Shown: piece after piece, positions 50,656 to 59,317 of the stretch
How positions within the stretch are numbered: position 1 is the first letter of the stretch
Layout of the letters: each line of letters begins with the position of its first letter
NCBI RefSeq assembly: GCF_039537705.1
Contig: NZ_BAABBA010000001.1
Location: 248,001-312,000, forward strand
Length of the DNA stretch: 64,000 nucleotides
DNA from: Georgenia daeguensis
Lineage (GTDB): Bacteria > Actinomycetota > Actinomycetes > Actinomycetales > Actinomycetaceae
Direction of reading: 5' to 3'
Notes under the pieces: generated by a model
Told to the model about the DNA's origin: nothing
The model's input: the letters and a program-made list of their open reading frames with translations, nothing else
Database searches by the model: none
Program-made: the position numbers and the translations under genes

Positions 50656-51930
50656 GTGAGGATCCTGCTGATCGGCTCCGGTGCGCGCGAGCACGCCCTG
50701 GCCCGTGCCCTGACCCTGGACCCGGCGACCGAGCTGGTGGTCGCCCCCGGCAACCCGGGCACGGCGCACCTCGGGCGTGCGCTGCCCCTCGACATCCTCG
50801 ACGGCGCCGCGGTGGCGGCGGCGGCGCGCGAGACCGGTGCCGACCTCGTCGTCGTCGGGCCGGAGGCGCCGCTCGTCGCGGGGGTGGTCGACGCCGTGCG
50901 CGAGGCCGGGGTCCCGTGCTTCGGGCCCACCCGCGCGGCGGCGCGCCTCGAGGGGTCCAAGGCCTTCGCGAAGGAGGTCATGGCCGCGGCCGAGGTGCCG
51001 ACGGCGCTGGCTCACGTCTGCACGACGCTCGAGGAGGTCGCCGCCGCGGTCGACGCGTTCGGGCCGCCCTACGTCATCAAGGACGACGGCCTGGCCGCCG
51101 GCAAGGGCGTCGTCGTCACCGACGACCGGGACGCCGCCCTCGCCCACGCCCGGGCGTGCCTCACCAAGGACGGCGGCGACGCGGTGACGCACGGCGCCCC
51201 GGCCGTCGTCGTCGAGGAGTTCCTCGACGGCCCCGAGATCTCCCTGTTCTGCCTCTCGGACGGAACCGACGTCCTGCCGCTCGAGCCGGCGCAGGACTTC
51301 AAGCGCCTGGCCGACGGCGACGCCGGCCCCAACACCGGCGGGATGGGCGCCTACTCGCCGCTGCCGTGGGCGCCGCAGGACCTCACCGAGCAGGTGCTCG
51401 AGCGCGTGGCGCGCCCCGTCGTGCGCGAGATGGCCCGGCTCGGCACGCCGTTCACGGGCGTGCTCTACTGCGGGCTCGCGCTCACCTCGCGCGGCCTGCG
51501 CGTCATCGAGTTCAACGTCCGGTTCGGCGACCCCGAGACCCAGGTGGTCCTGGCCCGGCTCGCGTCCCCGCTCGGGGAGCTTCTCCACGCGGCCGCCACC
51601 GGGCGGCTGGGCGAGGTGGAGCCGCCGCGGTGGAGCTCCGACGCCGCCGTGACCGTCGTCGTCGCGGCCCACGGCTACCCCGGGCAGGTCCGCAAGGGCG
51701 ACCCCATCTCCGGGGTCGACGCGGCCGAGGAGCTTCCGGGCGTCCACGTGCTGCACGCCGGCACCGCGCTGGACGGCGAGGGGACCCTGGTCAGCTCCGG
51801 CGGCCGGGTGCTGAGCGTCGTCGGCGTCGGGGCCGACCTCCCCGCCGCCCGCGACGCGGCCTACGCCGGCGTCGGGCGCATCGACCTGCCGGGCTCCCAG
51901 CACCGCACGGACATCGCCGCGGGCCGCTGA
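50656..51930 (+). CDS. purD: Phosphoribosylamine-glycine ligase
   Basis: A 424-residue ATP-grasp ligase, second step of purine synthesis: phosphoribosylamine plus glycine plus ATP to GAR. ATP-grasp blocks: IGSGAREHALARAL at the N-terminus, VVGPEAPLVAGV, KDDGLAAGKGVVV, GPNTGGMGAYSP and EFNVRFGDPETQ near the metal site. The GTG start (50656) is the first codon before ILLIGSGARE. Longer frames upstream are spurious. A 20-bp hairpin terminator follows the stop. Confidence 0.94.
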   Translation: MRILLIGSGAREHALARALTLDPATELVVAPGNPGTAHLGRALPLDILDGAAVAAAARETGADLVVVGPEAPLVAGVVDAVREAGVPCFGPTRAAARLEGSKAFAKEVMAAAEVPTALAHVCTTLEEVAAAVDAFGPPYVIKDDGLAAGKGVVVTDDRDAALAHARACLTKDGGDAVTHGAPAVVVEEFLDGPEISLFCLSDGTDVLPLEPAQDFKRLADGDAGPNTGGMGAYSPLPWAPQDLTEQVLERVARPVVREMARLGTPFTGVLYCGLALTSRGLRVIEFNVRFGDPETQVVLARLASPLGELLHAAATGRLGEVEPPRWSSDAAVTVVVAAHGYPGQVRKGDPISGVDAAEELPGVHVLHAGTALDGEGTLVSSGGRVLSVVGVGADLPAARDAAYAGVGRIDLPGSQHRTDIAAGR

Positions 51931-51935
51931 CGACG

Positions 51936-51979
51936 ACGACGGCGGCCGGCCACCCGCGAGGGTGACCGGCCGCCGTCGT
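51936..51979. terminator. Terminator between purD and gnd
   Basis: A 20-bp stem with one mismatch (51936-51955 with 51960-51979) and a GCGA tetraloop, 6 nt after the purD stop. It serves convergent genes. Confidence 0.85.
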
Positions 51980-52014
51980 GCCCGGGCGCTACCGCCCGGC
52001 GGGTGACGCTGGTG

Positions 52015-53469
52015 TCAGGACTGCTTCTCCTCCGAGCGGTCCCCGGACCACAGGGTGTGGAAGACGCCCTCGCCGTCGACGCGCTGGTAGGTGTGCGCGC
52101 CGAAGAAGTCGCGCTGGCCCTGGATGAGCGCGGCGGGCAGGCGCTCGGCCCGGATCCCGTCGTAGTAGCTCAGCGACGAGGCGAACACCGGCGTCGGGAC
52201 GCCGTTGAGCGCCGCCTGGGAGACGATGCGCCGCCACGCGGCCACGCCGTTGCCCACGGCCTCGGTGAAGTACGGGTCGGCCAGCAGCAGCGGCAGGTCA
52301 GGCGTGCGCTCGTAGGCCTCGGTGATGCGGTTGAGGAAACGGGCGCGGATGATGCAGCCACCGCGCCAGATCCGGGCCATGGCGCCACGGTCGATGCCCC
52401 AGCCGTTCTCCTCGCTGGCCGCGGTGATCTGGTCGAACCCCTGCGAGTAGGCCACCACCTTCGAGGCGTACAGGGCCTGGCGCACGTCCTCGACGAAGGC
52501 GTCGCGGTCCGTGACGTTCCAGGTGCCGGCCTCCGCGGGCAGGACGCCGCGGGCGGCCTCGCGCTGGGGGACGGAGCCGGAGAGGGCGCGGGCGAACGTG
52601 GCCTCGGCGATGCCGGTAACCGGCACGCCCAGGTCGAGCGCGTTCTGCACGGTCCAGCGGCCGGTGCCCTTCTGCTCGGCGCGGTCGAGCACGATGTCGA
52701 CGAACGCCTTGCCGGTCTGCGGGTCCTTGTGCCTGAGCACGTCCGCGGAGATCTCGATGAGGAAGGACTCGAGGTCGCCCTTGTTCCACTCGGCGAAGAT
52801 GTCGCCGATCTCCTCGGCGGAGGCGCCGAGGCCCTGCCGGAGGAGGTCGTAGGCCTCGGCGATGAGCTGCATGTCGGCGTACTCGATGCCGTTGTGCACC
52901 ATCTTCACGAAGTGGCCGGCGCCGTCGGGCCCGACGTACGTGCAGCAGGGCACGCCGTCGACCTTGGCGGAGATGTCCTCGAGCATGGGGCCGAGGCGGT
53001 CGTAGGACTCCTTGGTGCCGCCGGGCATGATGGACGGCCCGTTCAGGGCGCCCTCCTCGCCGCCGGAGACGCCGGAGCCGACGAAGTGCAGGCCCCGCTC
53101 CCGCAGCGCGTTCTCGCGCCGGATGGTGTCGGGGAAGTGCGCGTTGCCGGCGTCGACGATGATGTCGCCGGGCTCCATGTGCTCGGCGAGCTGGTCGATG
53201 ACGGCGTCGGTGCCGGCGCCGGCCTTGACCATGATCACGGCGACGCGCGGCTTCGAGAGGGACGCGACGAAGTCCTCGACCGACTCGGAGGGGACGAACA
53301 CGCCGTCGTCGCCGTGGTCGGCGACGAGCTTCTCGGTCTTGGCGTAGGAGCGGTTGTGGACGGCCACCTTGTAGCCGTGGCGGGCGAAGTTCCGGGCCAG
53401 GTTCGAGCCCATGACCGCCAGGCCGGTCACGCCGATGTCGGCGGTGCCGACGGGCTTCTCGCTTGCCAT
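52015..53469 (-). CDS. gnd: 6-phosphogluconate dehydrogenase, decarboxylating
   Basis: A 484-residue enzyme of the oxidative pentose phosphate pathway: 6-phosphogluconate to ribulose-5-phosphate, CO2 and NADPH. N-terminal cofactor fold DIGVTGLAVMGSNLARNFA, NRSYAKTEKL, VDAGNAHFPDTIRRE, active site GPSIMPGGTKES and KMVHNGIEYADMQL (catalytic Lys/His/Asn). The long length (about 480, all-alpha C-terminal domain present) is the canonical E. coli-like type, not the short NAD type. GGAGGAA precedes ATG 53469. Downstream, convergent purD. Confidence 0.95.
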   Translation of the reverse strand: MASEKPVGTADIGVTGLAVMGSNLARNFARHGYKVAVHNRSYAKTEKLVADHGDDGVFVPSESVEDFVASLSKPRVAVIMVKAGAGTDAVIDQLAEHMEPGDIIVDAGNAHFPDTIRRENALRERGLHFVGSGVSGGEEGALNGPSIMPGGTKESYDRLGPMLEDISAKVDGVPCCTYVGPDGAGHFVKMVHNGIEYADMQLIAEAYDLLRQGLGASAEEIGDIFAEWNKGDLESFLIEISADVLRHKDPQTGKAFVDIVLDRAEQKGTGRWTVQNALDLGVPVTGIAEATFARALSGSVPQREAARGVLPAEAGTWNVTDRDAFVEDVRQALYASKVVAYSQGFDQITAASEENGWGIDRGAMARIWRGGCIIRARFLNRITEAYERTPDLPLLLADPYFTEAVGNGVAAWRRIVSQAALNGVPTPVFASSLSYYDGIRAERLPAALIQGQRDFFGAHTYQRVDGEGVFHTLWSGDRSEEKQS

Positions 53470-53567
53470 GCTTTCTTCCTCCAGTAGCCGGGGGCGCGGG
53501 TCTGTGACGCCAGAACGGTACGCGCTCGCCCCTTGCTGTGGCTTCCCCGTGCCACCAGTTGCCGCGC

Positions 53568-54965
53568 CTACGCGGGGTCGGCACGCACCACGAACGGCGG
53601 CTCGACCAGCTGGTCGTGGGGGTCCAGCGCCGTCATCGCGTGCGGCGTGCCGTCCGGGAGGAGGGCGGCGATCGGTGTGAGCCGGGCCTCGGCGCCGTCG
53701 ATCTCGACCAGCACCAGGTGCGCCTGCGCGGCCCACGCGGTGGTGCCGGCGCCGGTGAAGTCCCCGGGCACGCCCTCGCGGAGCTGGCCGCCCGCGCCGG
53801 AGATCACGTAGGTCCGGCCGTCCATCTCGCTGACCTGGAAGTTGTGCTCGTGACCGGCCAGCACCAGCCGCACCCCGGCCGCGTCGAAGTACGGCAGCAG
53901 GTCCCGGCGCATCTCCTCGTCGTTGGTGTGCGACGGTCCCGCGCAGTACACGGGGTGGTGCGAGAAGGGCACGACCCACCGCCGGTGGGGGCCGGCGAAG
54001 GAGGCACGGAGGAACTCGCTGTGGTCGGCCGCCTGGAAGTACCGGTGCACCGCGGGGTCCTCGCCGTCGTGCGAGGTGTCGAGGCAGACGAGCTCGAGGT
54101 CCCGGCCGTAGCGCAGCCGGTAGAAGAGCCCCGGTCCGACGGACGCCCGGCCGGCCTCGTCGCGGAACCGCTCGTGGACGTGGAAGTTGTCCTCCATCTG
54201 CCTGCGGTCGTCGCTGCTCTCGGTGTCGGCGGTGTCGTGGTTCCCGATCGCGGGGAAGACGGGCACCCGGGCGATCGCGTAGCGGTACGGCTGGAAGAAG
54301 CTCGAGTACCACTCGTCGTCCTCGCCGCCGCCCTCCTCGTCGACCTGCCCCTGCTCGCCGCGGTAGATGTTGTCGCCGAGGGAGACGACGAAGCGGACGT
54401 CGTGGGCCTCGACGAGCCGGTCGAGGACCTCCGCGACCCGCCGCTGCCGGCGGCTGGACTCGGAGTCCGAGCGGATCCCGACGCCGAAGTCCCCGATCGC
54501 GACGAAGCGGACGGGCGGCGTCTCCGCCTCCGGGTCCGGCCAGGTGCGGAAGCGCAGGTCGTAGCTGCGCCCGGCCGCGGCGAGGTCGTACCCGCCGCGG
54601 CCGCTGGGCACCCAGTCCCGACGCTCCCCGGCGGCCCACTCCCGGCCGTCGACGACGACGCGGTAGCGGTACTCGGTGTCGGGCTGGAGCCCGGTGAGCC
54701 ACACCCACGTGCGATCCGCCGTCGAGGCCTCGGCGACGACGGAGCCGCCGGCGAGCACCTGGACCGTGGCCGGGCCGAACGGCTCGGCGCCGCTGCCGAT
54801 GGAGGTGCGCCGCCCTACCAGCGCGGGGAGCTCCTCGTCGTCGGCGATCCGCCAGCGACCGCCCTCCGGGCGGCGGAAGGCGAAGCCGCCCCAGGCGATC
54901 AGCACGCGGTCGTGGGACAGGTCGACCAGGTGGACGAACTCCTCGACGTGCAGCTCCTCGGCCAT
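53568..54965 (-). CDS. Calcineurin-like metallophosphoesterase (purple acid phosphatase-like)
   Basis: A 465-residue metallophosphatase with an N-terminal Fn3-like beta domain (about 15-145) and the catalytic fold after VRFVAIGDFGVG (about 155). Metal ligands: IGDFG, VSLGDNIYRGEQG, AIGNHDTADTES, FSHHPVYCAG, VLAGHEHNFQV. The acidic loop DEEGGGEDDEW is unusual. No signal peptide is visible, unlike exported relatives. Substrate unknown. Another start (54977, MMCAMAEE) is possible; neither has a strong SD. Divergent from purC. Confidence 0.85.
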   Translation of the reverse strand: MAEELHVEEFVHLVDLSHDRVLIAWGGFAFRRPEGGRWRIADDEELPALVGRRTSIGSGAEPFGPATVQVLAGGSVVAEASTADRTWVWLTGLQPDTEYRYRVVVDGREWAAGERRDWVPSGRGGYDLAAAGRSYDLRFRTWPDPEAETPPVRFVAIGDFGVGIRSDSESSRRQRRVAEVLDRLVEAHDVRFVVSLGDNIYRGEQGQVDEEGGGEDDEWYSSFFQPYRYAIARVPVFPAIGNHDTADTESSDDRRQMEDNFHVHERFRDEAGRASVGPGLFYRLRYGRDLELVCLDTSHDGEDPAVHRYFQAADHSEFLRASFAGPHRRWVVPFSHHPVYCAGPSHTNDEEMRRDLLPYFDAAGVRLVLAGHEHNFQVSEMDGRTYVISGAGGQLREGVPGDFTGAGTTAWAAQAHLVLVEIDGAEARLTPIAALLPDGTPHAMTALDPHDQLVEPPFVVRADPA

Positions 54966-55036
54966 GGCGCACATCATGTACCGCCCGGTGGGACGGCACC
55001 CCCCGACCGGCCGCGGCTCCTGCGAGGATGAGCGCC

Positions 55037-55954
55037 ATGAGCACCCACGACGGCTCGGCCCCCTACCTCGCGGGCTGGACGCACACCTACTCCGGCAAGG
55101 TTCGTGACCTCTACGTCCCCGCGGACGCCAGGGCCGCCGCGGGCGGCGACGTCGTCCTCGTCGTGGCGTCCGACCGCATCAGCGCCTACGACCACGTGCT
55201 GCCCACGACCATCCCCGACAAGGGGAAGATCCTCACGGCCATGAGCCTGTGGTGGTTCGACCAGCTCGCCGACATCGTCCCCAACCACGTGGTCTCCACC
55301 GACGTCCCGGCCGAGGTGGCCGGCCGGGCGATGGTGTGCCGCCAGCTGCGCATGTACCCGATCGAGTGCGTGGTCCGCGGCTACCTCACCGGCTCCGGCC
55401 TCCAGGAGTACCGCGCGACCTCCGCCGTCGCCGCCCAGCCGCTGCCCCCGGGGCTGCGGGACGGGGACCGCCTGCCCGAGCCGCTGTTCACCCCGGCGGC
55501 CAAGGCCGAGGTGGGCGAGCACGACGAGAACATCACGTTCGAGGAGATGGCCTCCCGGGTGGGCGCCGACCTCGCCGCCCAGCTGCGGGACCGCACCCTG
55601 GCGGTCTACGACAGGGCCGCCGCGATCGCCGCCGACCGCGGCATCATCCTGGCCGACACCAAGCTCGAGTTCGGCGCGTCGCCGCTGCCGGGGGAGCCGG
55701 CCGTGGTCCTCGGCGACGAGGTCCTCACCCCCGACTCCTCGCGCTTCTGGCCGGCGGACGACTGGGAGCCGGGCCGCGCCCAGGTCAGCTACGACAAGCA
55801 GTTCGTCCGCGACTGGCTCACCTCGCCCGAGTCGGGCTGGGACCGTCAGGCGGACGTGCCCCCGCCGCCGCTGCCCGACGAGGTGGTCCGGCGCACCCGC
55901 GACCGGTACGTCGAGGCGTACGAGCAGCTCACGGGAAGCTCCTTCGCCGCCTGA
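55037..55954 (+). CDS. purC: SAICAR synthase (phosphoribosylaminoimidazole-succinocarboxamide synthase)
   Basis: A 305-residue enzyme: joins CAIR and aspartate with ATP in purine synthesis. Blocks: HTYSGKVRDLY (nucleotide site), VASDRISAYDHVLPT, PIECVVRGYLTGSG, EHDENITFEEM, ILADTKLEFGAS and DSSRFWPADDW followed by SYDKQFVRDWL. ATG 55037 has GCGAGG nine bases upstream; the in-frame ATG at 55028 sits directly against that AGG, so it is less likely. Length matches monofunctional actinomycete PurC. Confidence 0.94.
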   Translation: MSTHDGSAPYLAGWTHTYSGKVRDLYVPADARAAAGGDVVLVVASDRISAYDHVLPTTIPDKGKILTAMSLWWFDQLADIVPNHVVSTDVPAEVAGRAMVCRQLRMYPIECVVRGYLTGSGLQEYRATSAVAAQPLPPGLRDGDRLPEPLFTPAAKAEVGEHDENITFEEMASRVGADLAAQLRDRTLAVYDRAAAIAADRGIILADTKLEFGASPLPGEPAVVLGDEVLTPDSSRFWPADDWEPGRAQVSYDKQFVRDWLTSPESGWDRQADVPPPPLPDEVVRRTRDRYVEAYEQLTGSSFAA

Positions 55955-56021
55955 GCGACCCGCCCGTCCGCGGCACGCCGCGACGGCCGCGGAGCGGCGA
56001 CACACCGACGACACGCGGTGG

Positions 56022-56044
56022 AACCTACGAAACCGTAGGTTTCG
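56022..56044. promoter_or_regulatory. Overlapping palindromes upstream of the desaturase, candidate operator
   Basis: AACCTACG-AAAC-CGTAGGTT (56022-56041) overlaps CGAAACC-GTA-GGTTTCG (56028-56044), two perfect inverted repeats sharing bases, 104-126 bp before the desaturase start. The AT-richer patch is in the purC-desaturase gap. A fatty-acid-sensing regulator is a reasonable binder, but none is encoded next to it. Confidence 0.6.
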
Positions 56045-56147
56045 GGTGTCGCCCTCACGGCATCCGTGCCACACTGACGAACGGTGACCACGTCAGGTCT
56101 CCAGTACGGCCCCCGGTCGTGCCCCCTCCAGACCCCAGGTGGCGGCC

Positions 56148-57293
56148 ATGAGCCAGACCCTCGACCACTCCTCGCCCACCCCCGGACCAGCAGTGCGCCA
56201 GGCCGGCGAACGCCGCGACGACGACAGCCCCCGCCGTCGCCCCGGGGCCGCCCGTGAGCGGCAGCTCAGCGACTTCACGGCGCTGACCGCGATCGTCCAG
56301 CAGGCCGGCCTGATGCGGCGCCGCTACGGCTACTACTGGTCCAAGCTGATCGGGCTCACCCTCGCCGGGCTGGCACTGGCGGCCGTGTTCGTCTGGATCG
56401 GGAACTCGTGGTGGCAGATGGTGACCGCCGTCGTCCTCGCGCTCCTGATGACCCAGATCGCCTTCCTCGGCCACGACGCCGCACACCGGCAGATCTTCGT
56501 GTCCGGGAAGTGGAACGAGTGGGTCTCCCTCATCGTCATCAACCTCTTCGCCGGCATGGGCCACGGCTGGTGGAACCGCAAGCACAACAAGCACCACGCC
56601 GCCCCGAACAAGCTCGACGCCGACCCCGACATCGCGCCGGGCGTCCTCGCGTTCACCCCGCAGGCCGCGCAGGCCCGCACCAACCCGGTGACCCGCTGGC
56701 TGGCGACCAAGCAGGGGTACTTCTTCTACCCGCTGCTGCTCCTCGAGGGCGTCAACCTCCACGTCCAGGGCGTCAAGCGCGTGGTCTCCCGCGGTGAGGT
56801 CAAGCGCCGCTGGGTGGAGCTGTCCTTCATCACCGTGCGCCTCGTCAGCTACTTCGCGCTGGTCTTCCTCGTCCTGTCCCCGGGCAAGGCGGCCGCGTTC
56901 ATCGGTATCCAGCTGGCCGTCTTCGGGATGTACATGGGCCTGTCCTTCGCCCCCAACCACATCGGCATGCCCATCGTCCCGCCCGACGTCAAGATCGACT
57001 TCCTCCGGCGCCAGGTGCTGATGAGCCGCAACGTCACCGGCGGCCGCTGGGTCGACACCTTCATGGGCGGCCTGAACTTCCAGGTGGAGCACCACCTCTT
57101 CCCGTCCATGGCGCGCCCGCACCTGCGCAAGGTGGCGCCGATCGTCCGCGAGTACTGCGAGAAGCTCGGGGTCCGCTACACGGAGACCTCCATCGGGCAG
57201 TCCTACGTGGCCGTCACGAAGTACATCAACAACGTCGGCCGCGCCGGCCTGGACGTGTGGGCCTGCCCCCTGGCCACCCAGTACCGCGTCTGA
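56148..57293 (+). CDS. Membrane fatty acid desaturase
   Basis: A 381-residue di-iron desaturase. An N-terminal disordered basic tail (about 45 residues) is followed by membrane helices GLTLAGLALAAVFVWIGNSWW and VTAVVLALLMTQIAF. The three His boxes are GHDAAH (about 108), HNKHH (about 143) and QVEHHLF near the C-terminus, with an extra His at NHIG. The box pattern with a final QVEHH is that of front-end/delta-type acyl-lipid or acyl-CoA desaturases (delta-6 and DesA3-like), so regiochemistry is not fixed by sequence. ATG 56148 has AGGTGG just upstream; the in-frame GTG 56139 is an alternative. Confidence 0.9.
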   Translation: MSQTLDHSSPTPGPAVRQAGERRDDDSPRRRPGAARERQLSDFTALTAIVQQAGLMRRRYGYYWSKLIGLTLAGLALAAVFVWIGNSWWQMVTAVVLALLMTQIAFLGHDAAHRQIFVSGKWNEWVSLIVINLFAGMGHGWWNRKHNKHHAAPNKLDADPDIAPGVLAFTPQAAQARTNPVTRWLATKQGYFFYPLLLLEGVNLHVQGVKRVVSRGEVKRRWVELSFITVRLVSYFALVFLVLSPGKAAAFIGIQLAVFGMYMGLSFAPNHIGMPIVPPDVKIDFLRRQVLMSRNVTGGRWVDTFMGGLNFQVEHHLFPSMARPHLRKVAPIVREYCEKLGVRYTETSIGQSYVAVTKYINNVGRAGLDVWACPLATQYRV

Positions 57294-57320
57294 CCCCTGC
57301 GGAGGGCGGTCCTCGGCGTC

Positions 57321-57339
57321 CGGCGAGCCGGCCTCGCCG
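57321..57339 (+). terminator. Hairpin after the desaturase
   Basis: CGGCGAG (57321-57327) pairs with CTCGCCG (57333-57339) around a 5-nt loop, 28 nt past the stop. Confidence 0.5.
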
Positions 57340-57398
57340 TCGTCCGGCGGGCGGGTCGCGACCGTCGTCGGGCGTGCCTGCCGCGGTAGCGTCGGACG

Positions 57399-57953
57399 GT
57401 GACGACCGACGACGCCGGCCGGCCCTGGCTGGTCGTGATCGACCCCCAGCGCATCTTCGCCGAGCCGCCGAGCCCCTGGGCCGCCCCAGACTTCGACGCG
57501 ATCGTCGAGCCGGTCCGCCGCCTCGCCGCGGCGCACGCCGGCCGGGTGGTGGTGACCCGGTTCGTGGCCCCCGCGCGGCCGGCCGGCTCCTGGGCGGAGT
57601 ACTACCGCCTGTGGCCCTTCGCCCGCGTGCCCGACGCCGACCCCCTCTACGAGGTGGTCCCGGCGCTGCGTGACCTGCCCGCCGCCGTCGTCACCGAACC
57701 CACCTTCGGCAAGTGGACCGAGGGTCTGCGCGCGGTCACCGGCCCCACGCCCCGCCTGCTGCTCGCCGGCGCCGCCACCGACTGCTGCGTGCTCTCGACC
57801 GCCCTCGCCGCGGCCGACGGTGGCGCCGAGGTCGAGGTCGTGACGGACGCCTGCGCCGGGTCGAGCGAGGAGAACCACCGCCGGGCCCTGGACGCGATGG
57901 CCCTCTACGCCCCGCAGATCCGCCTCACCACGACCGACGAGGTGCTCGCATGA
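57399..57953 (+). CDS. Isochorismatase-like cysteine hydrolase (nicotinamidase-type)
   Basis: A 184-residue cysteine hydrolase. Catalytic Asp in VVIDPQRIFAEP (about 15), Lys in EPTFGKWTEGL and Cys in GAATDCCVLSTAL (about 128, second Cys of TDCC by family alignment). The size suits nicotinamidase, pyrazinamidase or ureidoacrylate-type amidohydrolases. The GTG start was used because no ATG precedes VVIDPQ. Its stop overlaps the start of the nucleoside hydrolase (ATGA), which suggests joint salvage of a nucleoside such as nicotinamide riboside; that is inference. Confidence 0.85.
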   Translation: MTTDDAGRPWLVVIDPQRIFAEPPSPWAAPDFDAIVEPVRRLAAAHAGRVVVTRFVAPARPAGSWAEYYRLWPFARVPDADPLYEVVPALRDLPAAVVTEPTFGKWTEGLRAVTGPTPRLLLAGAATDCCVLSTALAAADGGAEVEVVTDACAGSSEENHRRALDAMALYAPQIRLTTTDEVLA

Positions 57954-58927
57954 CCCCCGTCCCCGCGCTGCGGACCGACGGCGGCGAGGCGCCCGTGCGG
58001 GTGCTGCTGGACGTCGACCCCGGCCACGACGACGCCCTCGCCATCCTCGTCGCCGCCGGTCTGCCGGGCGTCGAGATCGCCGCGATCACCACGGTCGGCG
58101 GCAACCAGACCCTGGAGAAGGTCACCCGCAACGCGCTCGCGGTCGCCACGGTCGCCGGCCTGGAGGGCACCGTGGTGGCGGCCGGCTGCGACCGGCCCCT
58201 GGTGACGGGCGCGGTGATCACCGATCCCGAGACCCACGGGGCGAGCGGACTCGACGGGCCGGTGCTGCCCGAGCCGACGCTGCCGCTGGACCCGCGGCAC
58301 GGGGTCGACGTCATCGTCGAGACGGTCATGGCGGCCGAGCCCGGCACCCTGACGCTGGTGCCCACCGGGCCGCTGACCAACATCGCCACCGCTCTGCGGC
58401 GCGAGCCGGCCATCGCGGAGCGGGTGGCGGAGGTGGTGCTCATGGGCGGCGGGTACACCAAGGGCAACGTCACGCCGGCCGCCGAGTTCAACATCTACAC
58501 CGACCCCGAGGCGGCGCACGTCGTGTTCTCGGCCCCGTGGCGGGTGACCATGGTCGGCCTCGACCTGACGCACCAGGCGCTCGCCACCCCCGACGTCCAC
58601 GAGCGGTTCCGGGCCATGGGGACGCGGGCCGGCGGGTTCGTCGTCGACATGCTGAACTTCTTCGGGCCCGCGTACCGCGCCAAGCAGGGCTTCGACTCCC
58701 CGCCCGTCCACGACGTCTGCGCCCTCGTGCGGGCGGTCGCCCCGGACCTCGTCACCGTCCGTCCCGGCCACGTGGACGTCGAGCTGCACGGGCAGCACAC
58801 CCGCGGCATGACGGTGACCGACCTGCAGGGCCGCCAGGGGCGTGATCTCGACCACCTCGTGGCCACCGACCTCGACGTGCGGCGGTTCTGGGACCTGGTC
58901 ACGGGCGCCGTCGCCCGCCTGCCCTGA
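57950..58927 (+). CDS. Nucleoside hydrolase (IUNH family)
   Basis: A 325-residue N-ribohydrolase that splits nucleosides into ribose and base. Calcium-site motif DVDPGHDDALAILVA at about 20 (Asp cluster), VGGNQTLEKVTRNAL, TNIATALRREP, LMGGGYTKGNVTPAAEFNIY and SPPVHDVCALVRA with the catalytic-site His. Specificity (purine, pyrimidine or nicotinamide riboside) cannot be told. Translationally coupled to the preceding cysteine hydrolase. Confidence 0.92.
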   Translation: MTPVPALRTDGGEAPVRVLLDVDPGHDDALAILVAAGLPGVEIAAITTVGGNQTLEKVTRNALAVATVAGLEGTVVAAGCDRPLVTGAVITDPETHGASGLDGPVLPEPTLPLDPRHGVDVIVETVMAAEPGTLTLVPTGPLTNIATALRREPAIAERVAEVVLMGGGYTKGNVTPAAEFNIYTDPEAAHVVFSAPWRVTMVGLDLTHQALATPDVHERFRAMGTRAGGFVVDMLNFFGPAYRAKQGFDSPPVHDVCALVRAVAPDLVTVRPGHVDVELHGQHTRGMTVTDLQGRQGRDLDHLVATDLDVRRFWDLVTGAVARLP

Positions 58928-58955
58928 CGCGTGAAACCGCCGGCGCGAGGGATAG

Positions 58956-58980
58956 CGGGCGGCCCGGCGGACGCCGCCCG
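58956..58980 (+). terminator. Hairpin after the nucleoside hydrolase
   Basis: CGGGCGGC (58956-58963) and GCCGCCCG (58973-58980), perfect 8-bp stem, 9-nt loop, 28 nt past the stop. Confidence 0.5.
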
Positions 58981-59059
58981 GGCGGCGGACGCCCCCGGCA
59001 GGACCGCGCCCGCAGCGGCTACCCTGGCATCGCCGTCGTCCACCCCGAGGAGTTCACAC

Positions 59060-59317
59060 ATGGGACGCATCGTCGTCGAGGTCATGCCCAAGCCGGAGAT
59101 CCTCGACCCCCAGGGCAAGGCGGTCGCCGGGGCGCTGCCCCGTCTCGGCCTGGAGCAGTTCACCGGGGTGCGTCAGGGCAAGCGCTTCGAGCTGAGCGTC
59201 GAGGGCGAGGTCACCGACGAGCTGCTCGCCGCGGCGCGGCAGGCGGCCGAGACCGCCCTGTCGAACCCGATCATCGAGGACGTCGTGGGCGTCTACGACG
59301 CGGACGGGGCCCGCTGA
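59060..59317 (+). CDS. purS: Phosphoribosylformylglycinamidine synthase subunit PurS
   Basis: An 85-residue bridging subunit of the FGAM synthase complex. Starts IVVEVMPKPEILDPQGKAV, the PurS signature, then FTGVRQGKRFELSVEG and NPIIEDVVGVY at the end. SD CGAGGAG about eight bases before ATG 59060. Overlaps purQ by one base (TGATG). Required with PurQ and PurL. Confidence 0.93.
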   Translation: MGRIVVEVMPKPEILDPQGKAVAGALPRLGLEQFTGVRQGKRFELSVEGEVTDELLAAARQAAETALSNPIIEDVVGVYDADGAR

